From: an uncultured Chloroflexota bacterium
GTDB lineage: Bacteria > Chloroflexota > Chloroflexia > Chloroflexales > Roseiflexaceae
DNA: 41,588 bases
Assembly (NCBI GenBank): GCA_937876225.1
Contig: CALFIC010000161.1
Span: 1 to 41,588 of the forward strand
Direction: 5' to 3'
The notes under the pieces were generated by a model. The model was not told the origin of the DNA and made no database searches. It saw nothing but the letters and a program-made list of their open reading frames with translations. This document shows positions 30,805 through 39,657 of the stretch, one piece after another. Position 1 is the stretch's first letter. The number at the start of each line of letters is the position of its first letter. The position numbers and the translations under genes were made by a program.

Positions 30805-32817
30805 TCAATCGTGTGATTCAATCCGATCGAGTCTGAGGATTTCGGCACTAAATTCTGGTAACGCTACTGCAATCCCATAGCGCATGATATCGCTACCCCG
30901 CCGTTGCCATTGTTGGTGAGCATCTTCATAGACAATGCGATACATGGCATCTGCCTGCAAGCCACGCGGGTAAATCACTCGCGACGGGGTATCGCCCATG
31001 GCACGGTACACCATCACCACGCTCTGGTCTGCTGGGACGGCGACAGACTGGATGGCATCCCAACCCCAGCCAAGATTATTGACATTGGCGCGGGGGGGCA
31101 ATAAATGGATGACTTTGCCATCGCGAATCAGCGTACGGTAGCGTTTGTATTCATTGATAGCCCGCACGGCATCGAGGCGTTGGTCAACATTCCAATCGGT
31201 AATGCGTTGCATGAAAATCAGTGGCCCACCAAAAATCGCACTGCGCAAGGTATAGGGCGTGGGGTCGTCTTCCATGTAGCGCACACTATAGCGCGGTGAA
31301 AAAGGATACGATGCCCCATAAATCCCTTGACGGGTGGCATACGTCGCAATATTGTCGACGGTGATGCTGGTGTGGTAGAGTTGGGCCATTTTGTAGGTCA
31401 TCATCATGCCACCATCTTCGCAGTTTTCGAGCACCACATGCGGATACTTGGCACGGATGGTGCCAATCACGATGTCGAGCCCATACTGTGAATTGGCATA
31501 GTTACTATCACCCGGGGCATGACTATGGTCAGTGCGGGGACAGTATTTGACCATGTCTTCACCGTCTTGGATGATGTAATCGATGCCTTCGGTCTCGATC
31601 AAGCGCGAAATCTGGGCAATAATCCAATCTCGGCAGGGCTGATGCCCAAAGCACAAAATCCCCGCCCCAAAGTAGTCGTCGTAGGTATGGATCAACCACT
31701 CAGGGTGCTCCTGCGCAATCGGGGCATCGGGCGCGCATTGTGCCATAGCAATATGCACCCCAAAGCGCATGCCGTATTGCTTGGCGCGCGCCGCCAATGG
31801 GGCGAGGCCACGGGGAAATTTGGCAGAATTAGGGTGCCAATCACCGATGGTACGCGCCCACCCCAAATCCATCACCACTACTTCGATGCCTAATTCGTGG
31901 CAGGTGTCGATGACAGCCAATTGCTGCGCTTCGTTGATTTCTTGGCCATACTTCCACGAATTGTATTGCACCCACGGATATTGGTTATCGGGCACTGCTG
32001 GGTAGATGTGTGCTTCGGCGAAGCGCTGGGTTACATACCCGGCTTCGTCCCAATCACCCGTATACCCACCAATAAACATCCCCGGTACTTCAAATACGCC
32101 ATCGGGCGCAAGTTGATGCGCCAGCGTATCGATACTATTGCGTACCGTGGTTGTGGTAGGGGTTGCCCAGGCATGCACCCGGCTTTTGCCGTTAAATTCG
32201 ATGCCACACACCACCCCGCTCCCCTGATTGGGGTGCTGGGGGTTCGTGTCGTGGGGCGGGGGGCGCATAGCAAACCAGCCACAGCTCGTCGCACCGTCGT
32301 AATGTGATGGATACGAGCCCATGCGGATTTCGATGGGGGTACGACCGGGCCAGATTTGACTTTGATGTTGACTAAAAAAATCACGCCGATAGGCCCAACT
32401 AAATTGATCGACATGGAACAGATAGAGTGGGGCCTGTGGGAATAGCAAATGCACAATCGCACAATCAGTCACCGTACGAACCTGTGTACTGCGGTTGTGT
32501 AATGTCCCCCAGGTACGTAGCATCGGATGGCGGGCAAAGAGCTGAATCGTCAACTGCAGTTGGAACCCTACTGCATCGGCCAAAACTGCCACCGTCGTTG
32601 TACCATCGGCGTGGGTGACTGGATCGGCAACCGTCAGCGCTTGCCAGGCAATAGCCTGCTGATCGCACTGGATATCACCCAACACGCCTTCACATGGTGC
32701 AAACGCACCCTGGGGAGAGTGCATTGCATAGCAAATTTGCTGCTGGGCATGGTGAATCGTCAGTGTGATGTGTGTATGCTGCAGTGTGGTCGTGGTATCC
32801 GTACGCGTAATCTGCAT
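30805..32817 (-). CDS. Divergent GH36-like glycoside hydrolase
   Basis: 670 residues from ATG 32817 (GAGGGG close upstream). An N-terminal beta-sandwich (~1-270) precedes a TIM barrel with VQYNSWKYGQEINEAQ, GIEVVVMDLGWARTIGDWHPN and MRFGVHIAMAQ. Compared with the canonical GH36 enzyme at 36278, the nucleophile strand reads DYIIQDGED (D418) instead of WIKLDFN. The LENCSSGGLRID motif is LENCEDGGMMMTY, losing Arg-x-Asp, while an acid/base candidate remains in ITVDN (D488). So it is probably active but with a different substrate or aglycone. No signal peptide, so it is cytoplasmic and would act on imported oligosaccharides. Fourth gene of the ABC operon. Confidence 0.82.
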   Translation of the reverse strand: MQITRTDTTTTLQHTHITLTIHHAQQQICYAMHSPQGAFAPCEGVLGDIQCDQQAIAWQALTVADPVTHADGTTTVAVLADAVGFQLQLTIQLFARHPMLRTWGTLHNRSTQVRTVTDCAIVHLLFPQAPLYLFHVDQFSWAYRRDFFSQHQSQIWPGRTPIEIRMGSYPSHYDGATSCGWFAMRPPPHDTNPQHPNQGSGVVCGIEFNGKSRVHAWATPTTTTVRNSIDTLAHQLAPDGVFEVPGMFIGGYTGDWDEAGYVTQRFAEAHIYPAVPDNQYPWVQYNSWKYGQEINEAQQLAVIDTCHELGIEVVVMDLGWARTIGDWHPNSAKFPRGLAPLAARAKQYGMRFGVHIAMAQCAPDAPIAQEHPEWLIHTYDDYFGAGILCFGHQPCRDWIIAQISRLIETEGIDYIIQDGEDMVKYCPRTDHSHAPGDSNYANSQYGLDIVIGTIRAKYPHVVLENCEDGGMMMTYKMAQLYHTSITVDNIATYATRQGIYGASYPFSPRYSVRYMEDDPTPYTLRSAIFGGPLIFMQRITDWNVDQRLDAVRAINEYKRYRTLIRDGKVIHLLPPRANVNNLGWGWDAIQSVAVPADQSVVMVYRAMGDTPSRVIYPRGLQADAMYRIVYEDAHQQWQRRGSDIMRYGIAVALPEFSAEILRLDRIESHD

Positions 32818-32853
32818 AATCCCCTCTATCTCGCCAATACCCTGCGATAAAAT

Positions 32854-32888
32854 ATCCCGTACCACCACGCAATGTGGGGGTACGGGAT
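32854..32888 (-). terminator. Intercistronic hairpin after the binding-protein gene
   Basis: ATCCCGTACC-A-CCAC pairs with GTGG-G-GGTACGGGAT (14 bp, one mismatch, 5-nt loop). It lies just after the binding-protein stop in an 84-nt gap, with ATTTTATC behind it on the minus strand. Such hairpins often protect or partly terminate mRNA so that binding protein is made in excess over downstream enzymes. Confidence 0.72.
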
Positions 32889-32901
32889 GGTTACGACGAT
32901 A

Positions 32902-34335
32902 CTAGCCTTTTGCCAACAAGGCATTGGCTTTTTCGTCGATTTGCTTACCGGCGTCCGCAGCGGTGACTTTGTTGTTCCAGAATTGATCAAGGATTGGTCC
33001 AAAGACTTCGCCAAGGATTTGTTGACCGGCCTTGTGATACATGTCACCCAATTTGGCATCAGGTAAGGTATCGAGCACGGTTTTGAAGCCAGCAGGCAAG
33101 CCACCAAGGAAGGCGGCCGAATTGCGGGCATCGGTGCGAATCGGAATCCAGTCGCGGGTCTCGGCCATGGTCTGTTGGTACTCGGTGGCACACCAAATCG
33201 CCCACGCCGTTGCAGCGTCGGTATGCTTACCATCCTTGGCAACTACCCAGCCACCAAACCAATACGGCATCACGGTCATGTCGGTCCACTTGGGCAATGG
33301 GGCCACGTCCCATTTGAACTTGAGGTCGGCATAGCCGGACATACCCCATGAGCCGCCAGGCGTCATGGCAACTTTGCCTGAGGCAAAGATACCGACGTCT
33401 TGGCCGACAATTGAACGAGTGGCCTGGTCAGGAGCCATTTTGTTGACATACATGGCATCTTGGATGAACTTGAGACCGTTGACCGACTTTTCTTCACTGA
33501 CAGTGAATTTGGTTGGTTCGACGATTTTGTCAAAGAAGGCACCACCTTGATCCCAGGCCAAGGTCTGCGCGCCCCACCACACGCCCAAGTCACCAATGTC
33601 AAAACCCCATTGGGTGACGGTATCACCTTCGCTGATTTTGAGTTTGGCGGCTGCAGCCAGCACGTCATTCCATGTCCATGAGGCATCAGGGTACTTCACA
33701 CCGGCCTTGTCAAACAAGTCTTTGTTGTAGTACATCTGCATCATCTGCAAGTTTTCGGGGATGGCAAACAGATTAGCACCGTCGAAACGCCACACATCAA
33801 ACAATTTGGTTGGGTAGAGCTCGGGGTTGCTCAAATCTGCGGCCACATTGACTTCTTCTTGCACGTTTTTGAGCAAGCCTTGCTTGTAGTGGCCATAGGC
33901 TTGCACGTCCCAGAAGTAGACATCGATGGGGTCTTTGGAGGCGTATGCCAAATCAACCTTGGGCCAATACTGGTCCCATGGCAACAATTGCATGTCGACT
34001 TCGTACTTGCCTTTGTATTTGGCATTGAACAAATCTGCCCGCTTCTTGAAGTTTTCGTCAAGGACGGGAGAATTGCTCCACATCAAGGCCTTAAATTTGG
34101 CAGCTTCGCCGGTGGCTGCATCCGTTGCAGGAGCTTCGGTAGCGGCCGGGGCAGCGGTGGCAGCGGGGGCTGCTGCATCAGGGGCTGCAGTAGCTTCAGG
34201 GGCAGCGGCAGGTTTTGTCGCACTACAAGCTGCTAACAGACCCGTAGCCACGGCAGCGGTACCGAGTGCCATCGTGCGCAAAAATCGACGACGATTAAGC
34301 GCCATACCATTTGGGGTATCGTGTTCCTGGCTCAT
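32902..34335 (-). CDS. Sugar ABC transporter substrate-binding lipoprotein (SBP family 1)
   Basis: 477 residues from ATG 34335 (AAGGAG upstream). The signal has a twin-Arg-like RRRFLRT, a hydrophobic part and the lipobox GLLAAC, so it may be exported folded. An Ala/Pro/Thr tether reaches ~85. The mature protein follows carbohydrate-binding family 1: FKALMWSNSPVLDENFKKRADLFN, LPWDQYWPKVDLAYASKDPIDVYFWD, MYYNKDLFDKAGVKYPDASWTWNDVL, VAMTPGGSWGMSGY and FGGWVVAK. Many surface Trp and Tyr residues suit an oligosaccharide ligand, here probably an alpha-galactoside. No ATPase gene is in the operon; a shared MsmK/UgpC-type ATPase elsewhere is expected. Confidence 0.94.
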   Translation of the reverse strand: MSQEHDTPNGMALNRRRFLRTMALGTAAVATGLLAACSATKPAAAPEATAAPDAAAPAATAAPAATEAPATDAATGEAAKFKALMWSNSPVLDENFKKRADLFNAKYKGKYEVDMQLLPWDQYWPKVDLAYASKDPIDVYFWDVQAYGHYKQGLLKNVQEEVNVAADLSNPELYPTKLFDVWRFDGANLFAIPENLQMMQMYYNKDLFDKAGVKYPDASWTWNDVLAAAAKLKISEGDTVTQWGFDIGDLGVWWGAQTLAWDQGGAFFDKIVEPTKFTVSEEKSVNGLKFIQDAMYVNKMAPDQATRSIVGQDVGIFASGKVAMTPGGSWGMSGYADLKFKWDVAPLPKWTDMTVMPYWFGGWVVAKDGKHTDAATAWAIWCATEYQQTMAETRDWIPIRTDARNSAAFLGGLPAGFKTVLDTLPDAKLGDMYHKAGQQILGEVFGPILDQFWNNKVTAADAGKQIDEKANALLAKG

Positions 34336-34379
34336 GACCTTTTCTCCTTGTTGTAACAAGTCATTATGTACAGAGGGGG

Positions 34380-35249
34380 TTACCCTTTGATACCGGTTGT
34401 CACTATCCCACGCACAAAATAGCGCTGGGCAAACAAAAACAATACTAATGGCGGAATCACCGAAATCGACACCGCTGCCATCAACAAATGCATCTTGGGA
34501 CCAATCTTGGCCGAGCCTTGGAAGTAGGTCAACGCCACAGCGATGGTATGCATGGTGACATCAGACAGATAAATCAACGGCGTGAAAAAATCGTTGTAGG
34601 TACCGACAAACGTAAACACCGCAATCGTCGCCAATACTGGACCACTGAGCGGCAACATGATGTACCACCAAATCTGATAGATTGTCGCCCCATCCATCAT
34701 GGCCGATTCTTCGAGTTCACGCGGGATAGTAATATAAAATTGGCGCATCAGAAACACATAAAACGCATTCCCAAAAAATGCCGGCACAATCAACGGTAAA
34801 AATGTATTGACCCAGCCAACTTTGTTGAACATCAAATAGGTCGGTACCAACGTCACGGCCCCGGGCAACATCAACGTCGCCAGCAACAACATAAAAATAA
34901 AATCCCGCCCAGGTGCCCGTAACCGCGCAAACCCGTAAGCCGCAAATGATGCCGAAAACAACGTCCCTACCATCACCGTGCTCACAATTAAAAAGGTATT
35001 GCTGGCATATAACGAAAAATTCAAGCGCGTCCAGGCCGTCACAAAATTGACCCACTGCGGATTATCTGGCACCCAGATTGGGGGCATCAAATAGACTTCG
35101 CCCGCTTGCTTGAGTGATGTCGAAATCATCCACAAGAACGGCACCATAATCACAGCCGCACCACCCAGCAACAATCCGGCTGCCCCGATCGCCATCAACA
35201 ACTGCTGACTACTTCTACGGCGAAACCAACGAACTGGTGTATGCATCAT
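34380..35249 (-). CDS. Sugar ABC transporter permease (MalG/AraQ-like)
   Basis: 289 residues with six membrane helices. N-terminal MVPFLWMISTSLKQAGEVYLMPP and the TM-domain pattern of the CUT1 family are clear. The ATPase-contact EAA-like loop is RELEESAMMDGATIYQIWWYIMLPLSGP. The C-terminus is ALFAQRYFVRGIVTTGIKG. Its ATG overlaps the stop of the first permease (ATGA), giving tight coupling. It forms the heterodimeric channel with the product of the preceding gene. Confidence 0.95.
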   Translation of the reverse strand: MMHTPVRWFRRRSSQQLLMAIGAAGLLLGGAAVIMVPFLWMISTSLKQAGEVYLMPPIWVPDNPQWVNFVTAWTRLNFSLYASNTFLIVSTVMVGTLFSASFAAYGFARLRAPGRDFIFMLLLATLMLPGAVTLVPTYLMFNKVGWVNTFLPLIVPAFFGNAFYVFLMRQFYITIPRELEESAMMDGATIYQIWWYIMLPLSGPVLATIAVFTFVGTYNDFFTPLIYLSDVTMHTIAVALTYFQGSAKIGPKMHLLMAAVSISVIPPLVLFLFAQRYFVRGIVTTGIKG

Positions 35250-36178
35250 GACTTCCCCTGTCGTTCGGATTCATAAAATACCCATATCGGCGATGAACGA
35301 AATACCAACAACGTCAACACCATCACAATCAAAAACAACACCCATGCTAACGCTGCCGAATAGCCGAAATTGAGGTAGATAAAGGCATGGCGATATAAAT
35401 AGACCGAAATAAACATCGTGGCATTGTTGGGACCACCATTGGTAATCACATATGCATCCGTAAAGACCTGCAGCGCCCCAATTATCCCCAATACCAAATT
35501 AAAAAAGGTCACGTGCGAAATGAGTGGCATGGTCACATGGCGAAACTGTTGCCAGCGCCCAGCACCATCGATTTCGGCCGCTTCCATCAATTCTTGGGGG
35601 ATGCCTTGTAACCCCGCCAAAAAAATCAGCATCGTCCCACCCACGCCCCACACGCTGGTGATAATCAACGCCGTCAAGGCCCATTTTTCGTCAATCAGCC
35701 AATTGGGGCCTTTGATGCCGATATTGTGCAATAACGTGTTGATGACCCCGTACTGCCCATTAAAAATCCAGCGCCACAACATCGCCACCCCTACCCCCGA
35801 AATCACCGTGGGCAAATAATAAATGGCGCGAAATACGTACATGCCACGGATTTTTTGGTTGAGTAATATCGCCAAAAAAAGTGCCAGCACCAACCCCAGT
35901 GGGACGCTGACCACTGAGTAGATGGCACTGACACGCAATGACTGCCAAAACAATTCTTCGCCATACATCTTGATGTAGTTCTCGACCCCAATCCATTTGG
36001 GATCACTCAACAAGTTGTATTCGGTGAAACTCAACCCCAACGAAACAATGACCGGCCCCAGCGTAAATAACAACAACCCAATTATCACCGGCGACATGAA
36101 TACATACGCATGCACTGCTTCACGTCGTTCACGTTTGCCTTGGCGGCGTGATTCAATTACGCGACTTGATTGCCCCAT
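35246..36178 (-). CDS. Sugar ABC transporter permease (MalF/UgpA-like)
   Basis: 310 residues, six helices after a basic cytoplasmic N-terminus (SRRQGKRERREAVHAYVFMSPVIIGLLLF). CUT1 features: GLSFTEYNLLSDPKWIGVENYIKMYGEELFW, VYRAIYYLPTVISGVGVAMLWRWIFNGQYG (with a Phe-Arg pair) and the EAA loop QELMEAAEIDGAGRWQQFRHVTMPLI. First gene of the six-gene minus-strand operon, immediately behind a strong promoter and a double operator. Confidence 0.95.
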   Translation of the reverse strand: MGQSSRVIESRRQGKRERREAVHAYVFMSPVIIGLLLFTLGPVIVSLGLSFTEYNLLSDPKWIGVENYIKMYGEELFWQSLRVSAIYSVVSVPLGLVLALFLAILLNQKIRGMYVFRAIYYLPTVISGVGVAMLWRWIFNGQYGVINTLLHNIGIKGPNWLIDEKWALTALIITSVWGVGGTMLIFLAGLQGIPQELMEAAEIDGAGRWQQFRHVTMPLISHVTFFNLVLGIIGALQVFTDAYVITNGGPNNATMFISVYLYRHAFIYLNFGYSAALAWVLFLIVMVLTLLVFRSSPIWVFYESERQGKS

Positions 36179-36211
36179 GTGATAACCTCGCTGTTATCAT
36201 AATCATTTATA

Positions 36212-36236
36212 TTTTCACATATGTGAAAACGTTTCA
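36212..36236. promoter_or_regulatory. Double operator: 18-bp palindrome overlapping a LacI-type site
   Basis: TTTTCACATATGTGAAAA (36212-36229) is a perfect palindrome. Overlapping it, TGAAAACGTTTCA (36224-36236) is an inverted repeat TGAAA/TTTCA around ACG, of the LacI/CcpA type. Both lie ~10-35 nt downstream of the predicted transcription start of the ABC operon, a position for roadblock repression. No LacI-family gene is in the window. Confidence 0.72.
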
Positions 36237-36253
36237 TTAATCTGTGTATCCTG

Positions 36254-36281
36254 AGTATACCATAGGAACGACCGGTGTCAA
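36254..36281 (-). promoter_or_regulatory. Strong promoter of the ABC/alpha-galactoside operon
   Basis: On the minus strand: consensus TTGACA (36276-36281), 16-nt spacer, extended -10 TGGTATACT (core 36254-36259). It is the best sigma-70-type promoter in the window. Confidence 0.85.
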
Positions 36282-38341
36282 GCAGTCTGAATTGGGCGAA
36301 TCAGAATCATAACCGCCCCTGGCTCGGGTAAATCATCACAGTACAATCCATTGACGAGATTCACCCCAGCCATAGTCTGCACCCGATTATCACCGAGCCA
36401 GGTTAATTGGTACTGGAGCTCAGGATCAATGGCGGTCACTGGTATCACACGGCGTGGCTTGGCACCTGGCAAGCGAAAGACTGCAAGGAGTGATTCGGCA
36501 CTTTCGGGGAGCACATATTGGAAGGCCGCATAGCGATCAAGCGTTCCGTCACGGCGCGGTTGATTGCTCTGGTGGTGCAAAACCCCATACTTCACGAAGC
36601 GCCGGATAGTGTTTTTATAATCAAGAATATGCTGGGCATAGCGATCAGCCACCCACGGCAACAAGGTCGGCAAGCCCTGTGAGAACCCAAAGCGGCGCAA
36701 CATACCAATCCGGGTGTAATAATCGAGCTGGCTGACCGTCAAGTCTTTACTCTGTGGGTTAAAGGTCTGTTGGGGGTGATCGGCAAAGCCCCACTCACAA
36801 AATCCCCAGTGGAGCAAGGCATCGGGGGCCAGCATGGTGGCAGCGCCCCAAAAGAGTTGCAAGCTATGTTCAGGCCAATCAGGATCACTCAAAAACGCCA
36901 TGTGGGTTTGGCGCGCCAAGCCGAGGTCGATGCGCAAGCCACCCGACGAACAGTTTTCGAGGACTACATCAGGATGCGCGTCGCGTATCGCTTGGAGCAG
37001 GCGATAATAGCCGTGGTAATGGCACAACAAGCCATCACCGGCACCATGGCCGTGGTCGGTGCGGTCACAGCCTGCACCTGGATCAAGATTAAAGTCCAGC
37101 TTAATCCAATCAGCGGCATAATCGGTAATCAAACGATCAAGGGTGTCGTAAGCCCATTGCCAGCCAGCGTCACTGCCCAAACAGACGTAACCGAGGGGAG
37201 CGGAATGGCGAGTCGCCACAATCGCCGGGTGCTGTTTGGCAGCTTCGGCATGGCGCCCCAAGGCTTCGATTTCGCACCACAACCCAAACGCCATGCCGTG
37301 CTGGTGCGTGTAGTCGGCCAAGGCCCGAATACCCGACGGGAAGCGCCGCGTGTTGACGTTGTGCCAATCACCGCGGTAATCATACCAGTGTGTACCGGGG
37401 TCAGACGGACCAAACCAGCCGGCATCAAGGGTACAGACTTCGATCCCCAAGGTGGCGGCCACGTCGACATTGGCACGGAACACTTCTTCGTTGATGGCGC
37501 GATCTTCATAGGTCCACCAATGATTCCATTCGACCGGCATAGCGTCAGCCAATGGCGCATGAGGGTACCAGTATTTGCGGCCAATAGTGGCGTATTGTTG
37601 CGCCAAATCATTGAGACCGGGATTGTCATTGAGCACCCAGGCCACTTTGGGAGCAGTCACCGATTGATTGGCATCGAGCAGACTATAGTAGGCCCATTCA
37701 TTGAGGCCGGCACTCAGTTCAAAGCCGCCGTCATCTTGTTCTGCGAGGCGGATGGCCCAATTGCCCGACCACGCCACCGCCACGGACATTGCCGAACGGC
37801 CATCGCGCCACAACGTGCACCATGGGTGCATTCCTTGTGACGAGCGCCCAGCGCGGGTTTCGAGCCGCACATCGCCGTTGAGGCGCCCACGCACCGGCTC
37901 AAATTCACTGCCCCAGCCACCGGTATAATGCAACATATCGTATGACGCAGAAGGAATATGCAGTACCAGCGAATCAAGCCGGGTAATGGTTTGCGGCGCA
38001 GTACCGTGATTTTTGACCACGACCCAGCTTTCACAGAGTGTGGCACCGGCATAGGTCATCACAAAAAAATCAATGGTGAGCTGGAGCGGTGCATAATTGA
38101 ATGTGAGTTGGGTTTGGGTTTGTCCTACGGCAAGAGTCGTTTGGGTAACTGCGTGTAACACCACATCGGGGTGCATGGCATCAATGCGTTCACCATCGAC
38201 TTCGACGGCAAATAAGCCAGAATCCGCCATCCCCCAACCGACTTCACCGACTTCCAATGTTTGCAGAAAGCGTGGCGGGGCCGATTGATAGACAAATTGC
38301 AAGCGATCGGCGGTGAACACTATCTGAGCTGGGATCGTCAT
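36278..38341 (-). CDS. Alpha-galactosidase, GH36 type
   Basis: 687 residues. N-terminal beta-sandwich (~1-270), then the catalytic barrel with NHWWTYEDRAINEEVFRAN, IEVCTLDAGWFGPSDPGTHWYDYRGDW and GMAFGLWCEIEA. Nucleophile D416 is in DWIKLDFNLD; LENCSSGGLRIDLGLAR and then FLSDPDWPEHS supply the acid/base (D486 or D488). A C-terminal beta domain follows. All catalytic landmarks of GH36 are present. No signal peptide, so it hydrolyses terminal alpha-galactosides (melibiose/raffinose type) in the cytoplasm after import. It is separate from the ABC operon and its stop lies by that operon's promoter. It is divergent from the dehydratase gene at 38461. Confidence 0.93.
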   Translation of the reverse strand: MTIPAQIVFTADRLQFVYQSAPPRFLQTLEVGEVGWGMADSGLFAVEVDGERIDAMHPDVVLHAVTQTTLAVGQTQTQLTFNYAPLQLTIDFFVMTYAGATLCESWVVVKNHGTAPQTITRLDSLVLHIPSASYDMLHYTGGWGSEFEPVRGRLNGDVRLETRAGRSSQGMHPWCTLWRDGRSAMSVAVAWSGNWAIRLAEQDDGGFELSAGLNEWAYYSLLDANQSVTAPKVAWVLNDNPGLNDLAQQYATIGRKYWYPHAPLADAMPVEWNHWWTYEDRAINEEVFRANVDVAATLGIEVCTLDAGWFGPSDPGTHWYDYRGDWHNVNTRRFPSGIRALADYTHQHGMAFGLWCEIEALGRHAEAAKQHPAIVATRHSAPLGYVCLGSDAGWQWAYDTLDRLITDYAADWIKLDFNLDPGAGCDRTDHGHGAGDGLLCHYHGYYRLLQAIRDAHPDVVLENCSSGGLRIDLGLARQTHMAFLSDPDWPEHSLQLFWGAATMLAPDALLHWGFCEWGFADHPQQTFNPQSKDLTVSQLDYYTRIGMLRRFGFSQGLPTLLPWVADRYAQHILDYKNTIRRFVKYGVLHHQSNQPRRDGTLDRYAAFQYVLPESAESLLAVFRLPGAKPRRVIPVTAIDPELQYQLTWLGDNRVQTMAGVNLVNGLYCDDLPEPGAVMILIRPIQTA

Positions 38342-38361
38342 TGATGGCCCTTTCGCATCTG

Positions 38362-38417
38362 TGAAACATGTTTATCCTATGGTAAAAGTGATGGTAGAAT
38401 CTGTCAATATCGTTTCA
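38362..38417 (-). promoter_or_regulatory. Promoter and operator-like sites before the alpha-galactosidase gene
   Basis: Minus strand TTGACA (38402-38407), 17-nt spacer, TACCAT (38379-38384). Just downstream, TGAAACATGTTTA (38362-38374) holds the palindrome AAACATGTTT. A half-site CGTTTCA (38411-38417) lies just upstream of the -35. Both resemble parts of the LacI-type operator at 36224, so one regulator may control both units and the divergent dehydratase gene. Confidence 0.6.
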
Positions 38418-38460
38418 TCTGATGCAAGCGTCCTGATTGCATTACCATGCGGAGGCCACC

Positions 38461-39642
38461 ATGCGGATTGATGCCGTTGATTTTTATTATTTAGCCATGC
38501 CCGAAGTGCTCGATATCGGCGATGGTAGCCAAGATGCCTTGCTGGTCCGGGTCCAAGCAGGCGAATATGTGGGCTGGGGAGAGTGCGAAGCCGCCCCGCT
38601 GGTATCGATTGCCAGCCTCGTCTGCCCGATGTCGCATAGTGCCTGCAAGCCGGTACGCGATTCGGTGCTGGGTCAGACCCTCGACGACATCAGCGATATT
38701 TACCGCATCGGGGCGCTTGTGCGCGCCAATAGCCTTGATTTGCTCCAAGCCGAGCATACCTTGTCGGGGATTGATATTGCACTTTGGGATTTGTTGGGCA
38801 AAAAACTGCAGGCACCGGTGTTTCAACTCCTCGGCTACGCCACCGCTTATCCCAAACTGCCCTATGCCTCACAATTGTTCGGTGATACCCCCGAGCAAAC
38901 CATGGCCCTGGCCCAACAGGTGCGTGCCAAAGGCTTCAAGGCGGCCAAATTTGGCTGGGGGCCATATGGATTGGGCAGTGTCAGCACCGACGCCGCTCAT
39001 GTCTATGCCGCCCGCGAAGGACTTGGTAGTGATGGGATTTTGCTCATCGATGCCGGCACCGTCTGGATCGACGATGTCGCCAAAGCCCACGCCCGCCTCG
39101 CCGCCCTACACGCATGCAATGTCACCTGGCTCGAAGAGCCGTTTGTGTCGGGTGCCCTCAAATCGTACGCGGCACTGAGTCACTCGGCGGCGCCCGTCAA
39201 GCTCGCAGGCGGCGAGGGCTGTCATACGTTTTATATGGCGCAACACATGATCGACTATGCTGGGCTGGGTTATGTCCAAATCGATACTGGGCGGATCGGG
39301 GGCATTAGCATTGCCCATCAGGTTGCCCAATACGCCCAGCAAAATAACGTCACTTATGTCAATCATACATTTACGTCAAACCTGGCCTTGAGTGCGTCGT
39401 TGCAGCCATATGCCGGCATAGAAAGTGATATAATTTGTGAGTACCCCGTCGCACTTAAACAACTTGCTTGGGACATGACCCACGAACACCTTTTGCCCGA
39501 CAGTAACGGCTTAATCCACATCCCCACCGGCGTCGGCTTAGGCATTACGCCCAACCTGGCAGGCATTGCGCCGTACGTAGTTGATTGCGACATTCAGGTC
39601 GCCGGCAAATCGGTGTATCGTACCCCTGCATTACGTGCATAG
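38461..39642 (+). CDS. Mandelate racemase/muconate lactonizing enzyme family protein, probable sugar-acid dehydratase
   Basis: 393 residues from ATG 38461 (GGAGG 5-6 nt upstream; an in-frame ATG 8 codons earlier lacks a site). Enolase-superfamily fold: N-terminal capping domain, then a barrel with the metal ligands in ILLIDAGTVW (Asp), VTWLEEPF (Glu) and LAGGEGCH (Glu). The base Lys is in KGFKAAKFGWGP and a His in VNHTFTSN at the barrel end. Members dehydrate aldonic acids to 2-keto-3-deoxy acids or racemise acids. The context of alpha-galactosidases and a sugar dehydrogenase favours a galactonate- or fuconate-type dehydratase (inference). Operon with the serine hydrolase gene 15 nt downstream. 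Confidence 0.9.
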   Translation: MRIDAVDFYYLAMPEVLDIGDGSQDALLVRVQAGEYVGWGECEAAPLVSIASLVCPMSHSACKPVRDSVLGQTLDDISDIYRIGALVRANSLDLLQAEHTLSGIDIALWDLLGKKLQAPVFQLLGYATAYPKLPYASQLFGDTPEQTMALAQQVRAKGFKAAKFGWGPYGLGSVSTDAAHVYAAREGLGSDGILLIDAGTVWIDDVAKAHARLAALHACNVTWLEEPFVSGALKSYAALSHSAAPVKLAGGEGCHTFYMAQHMIDYAGLGYVQIDTGRIGGISIAHQVAQYAQQNNVTYVNHTFTSNLALSASLQPYAGIESDIICEYPVALKQLAWDMTHEHLLPDSNGLIHIPTGVGLGITPNLAGIAPYVVDCDIQVAGKSVYRTPALRA

Positions 39643-39657
39643 CAAAGGAGCAGGCAC

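Noticed and set aside
36770..37840. 356-codon open frame on the plus strand inside the alpha-galactosidase gene
   Set aside because: Antisense shadow of a clear GH36 gene; the product is low-complexity and has no recognisable domain or ribosome site.
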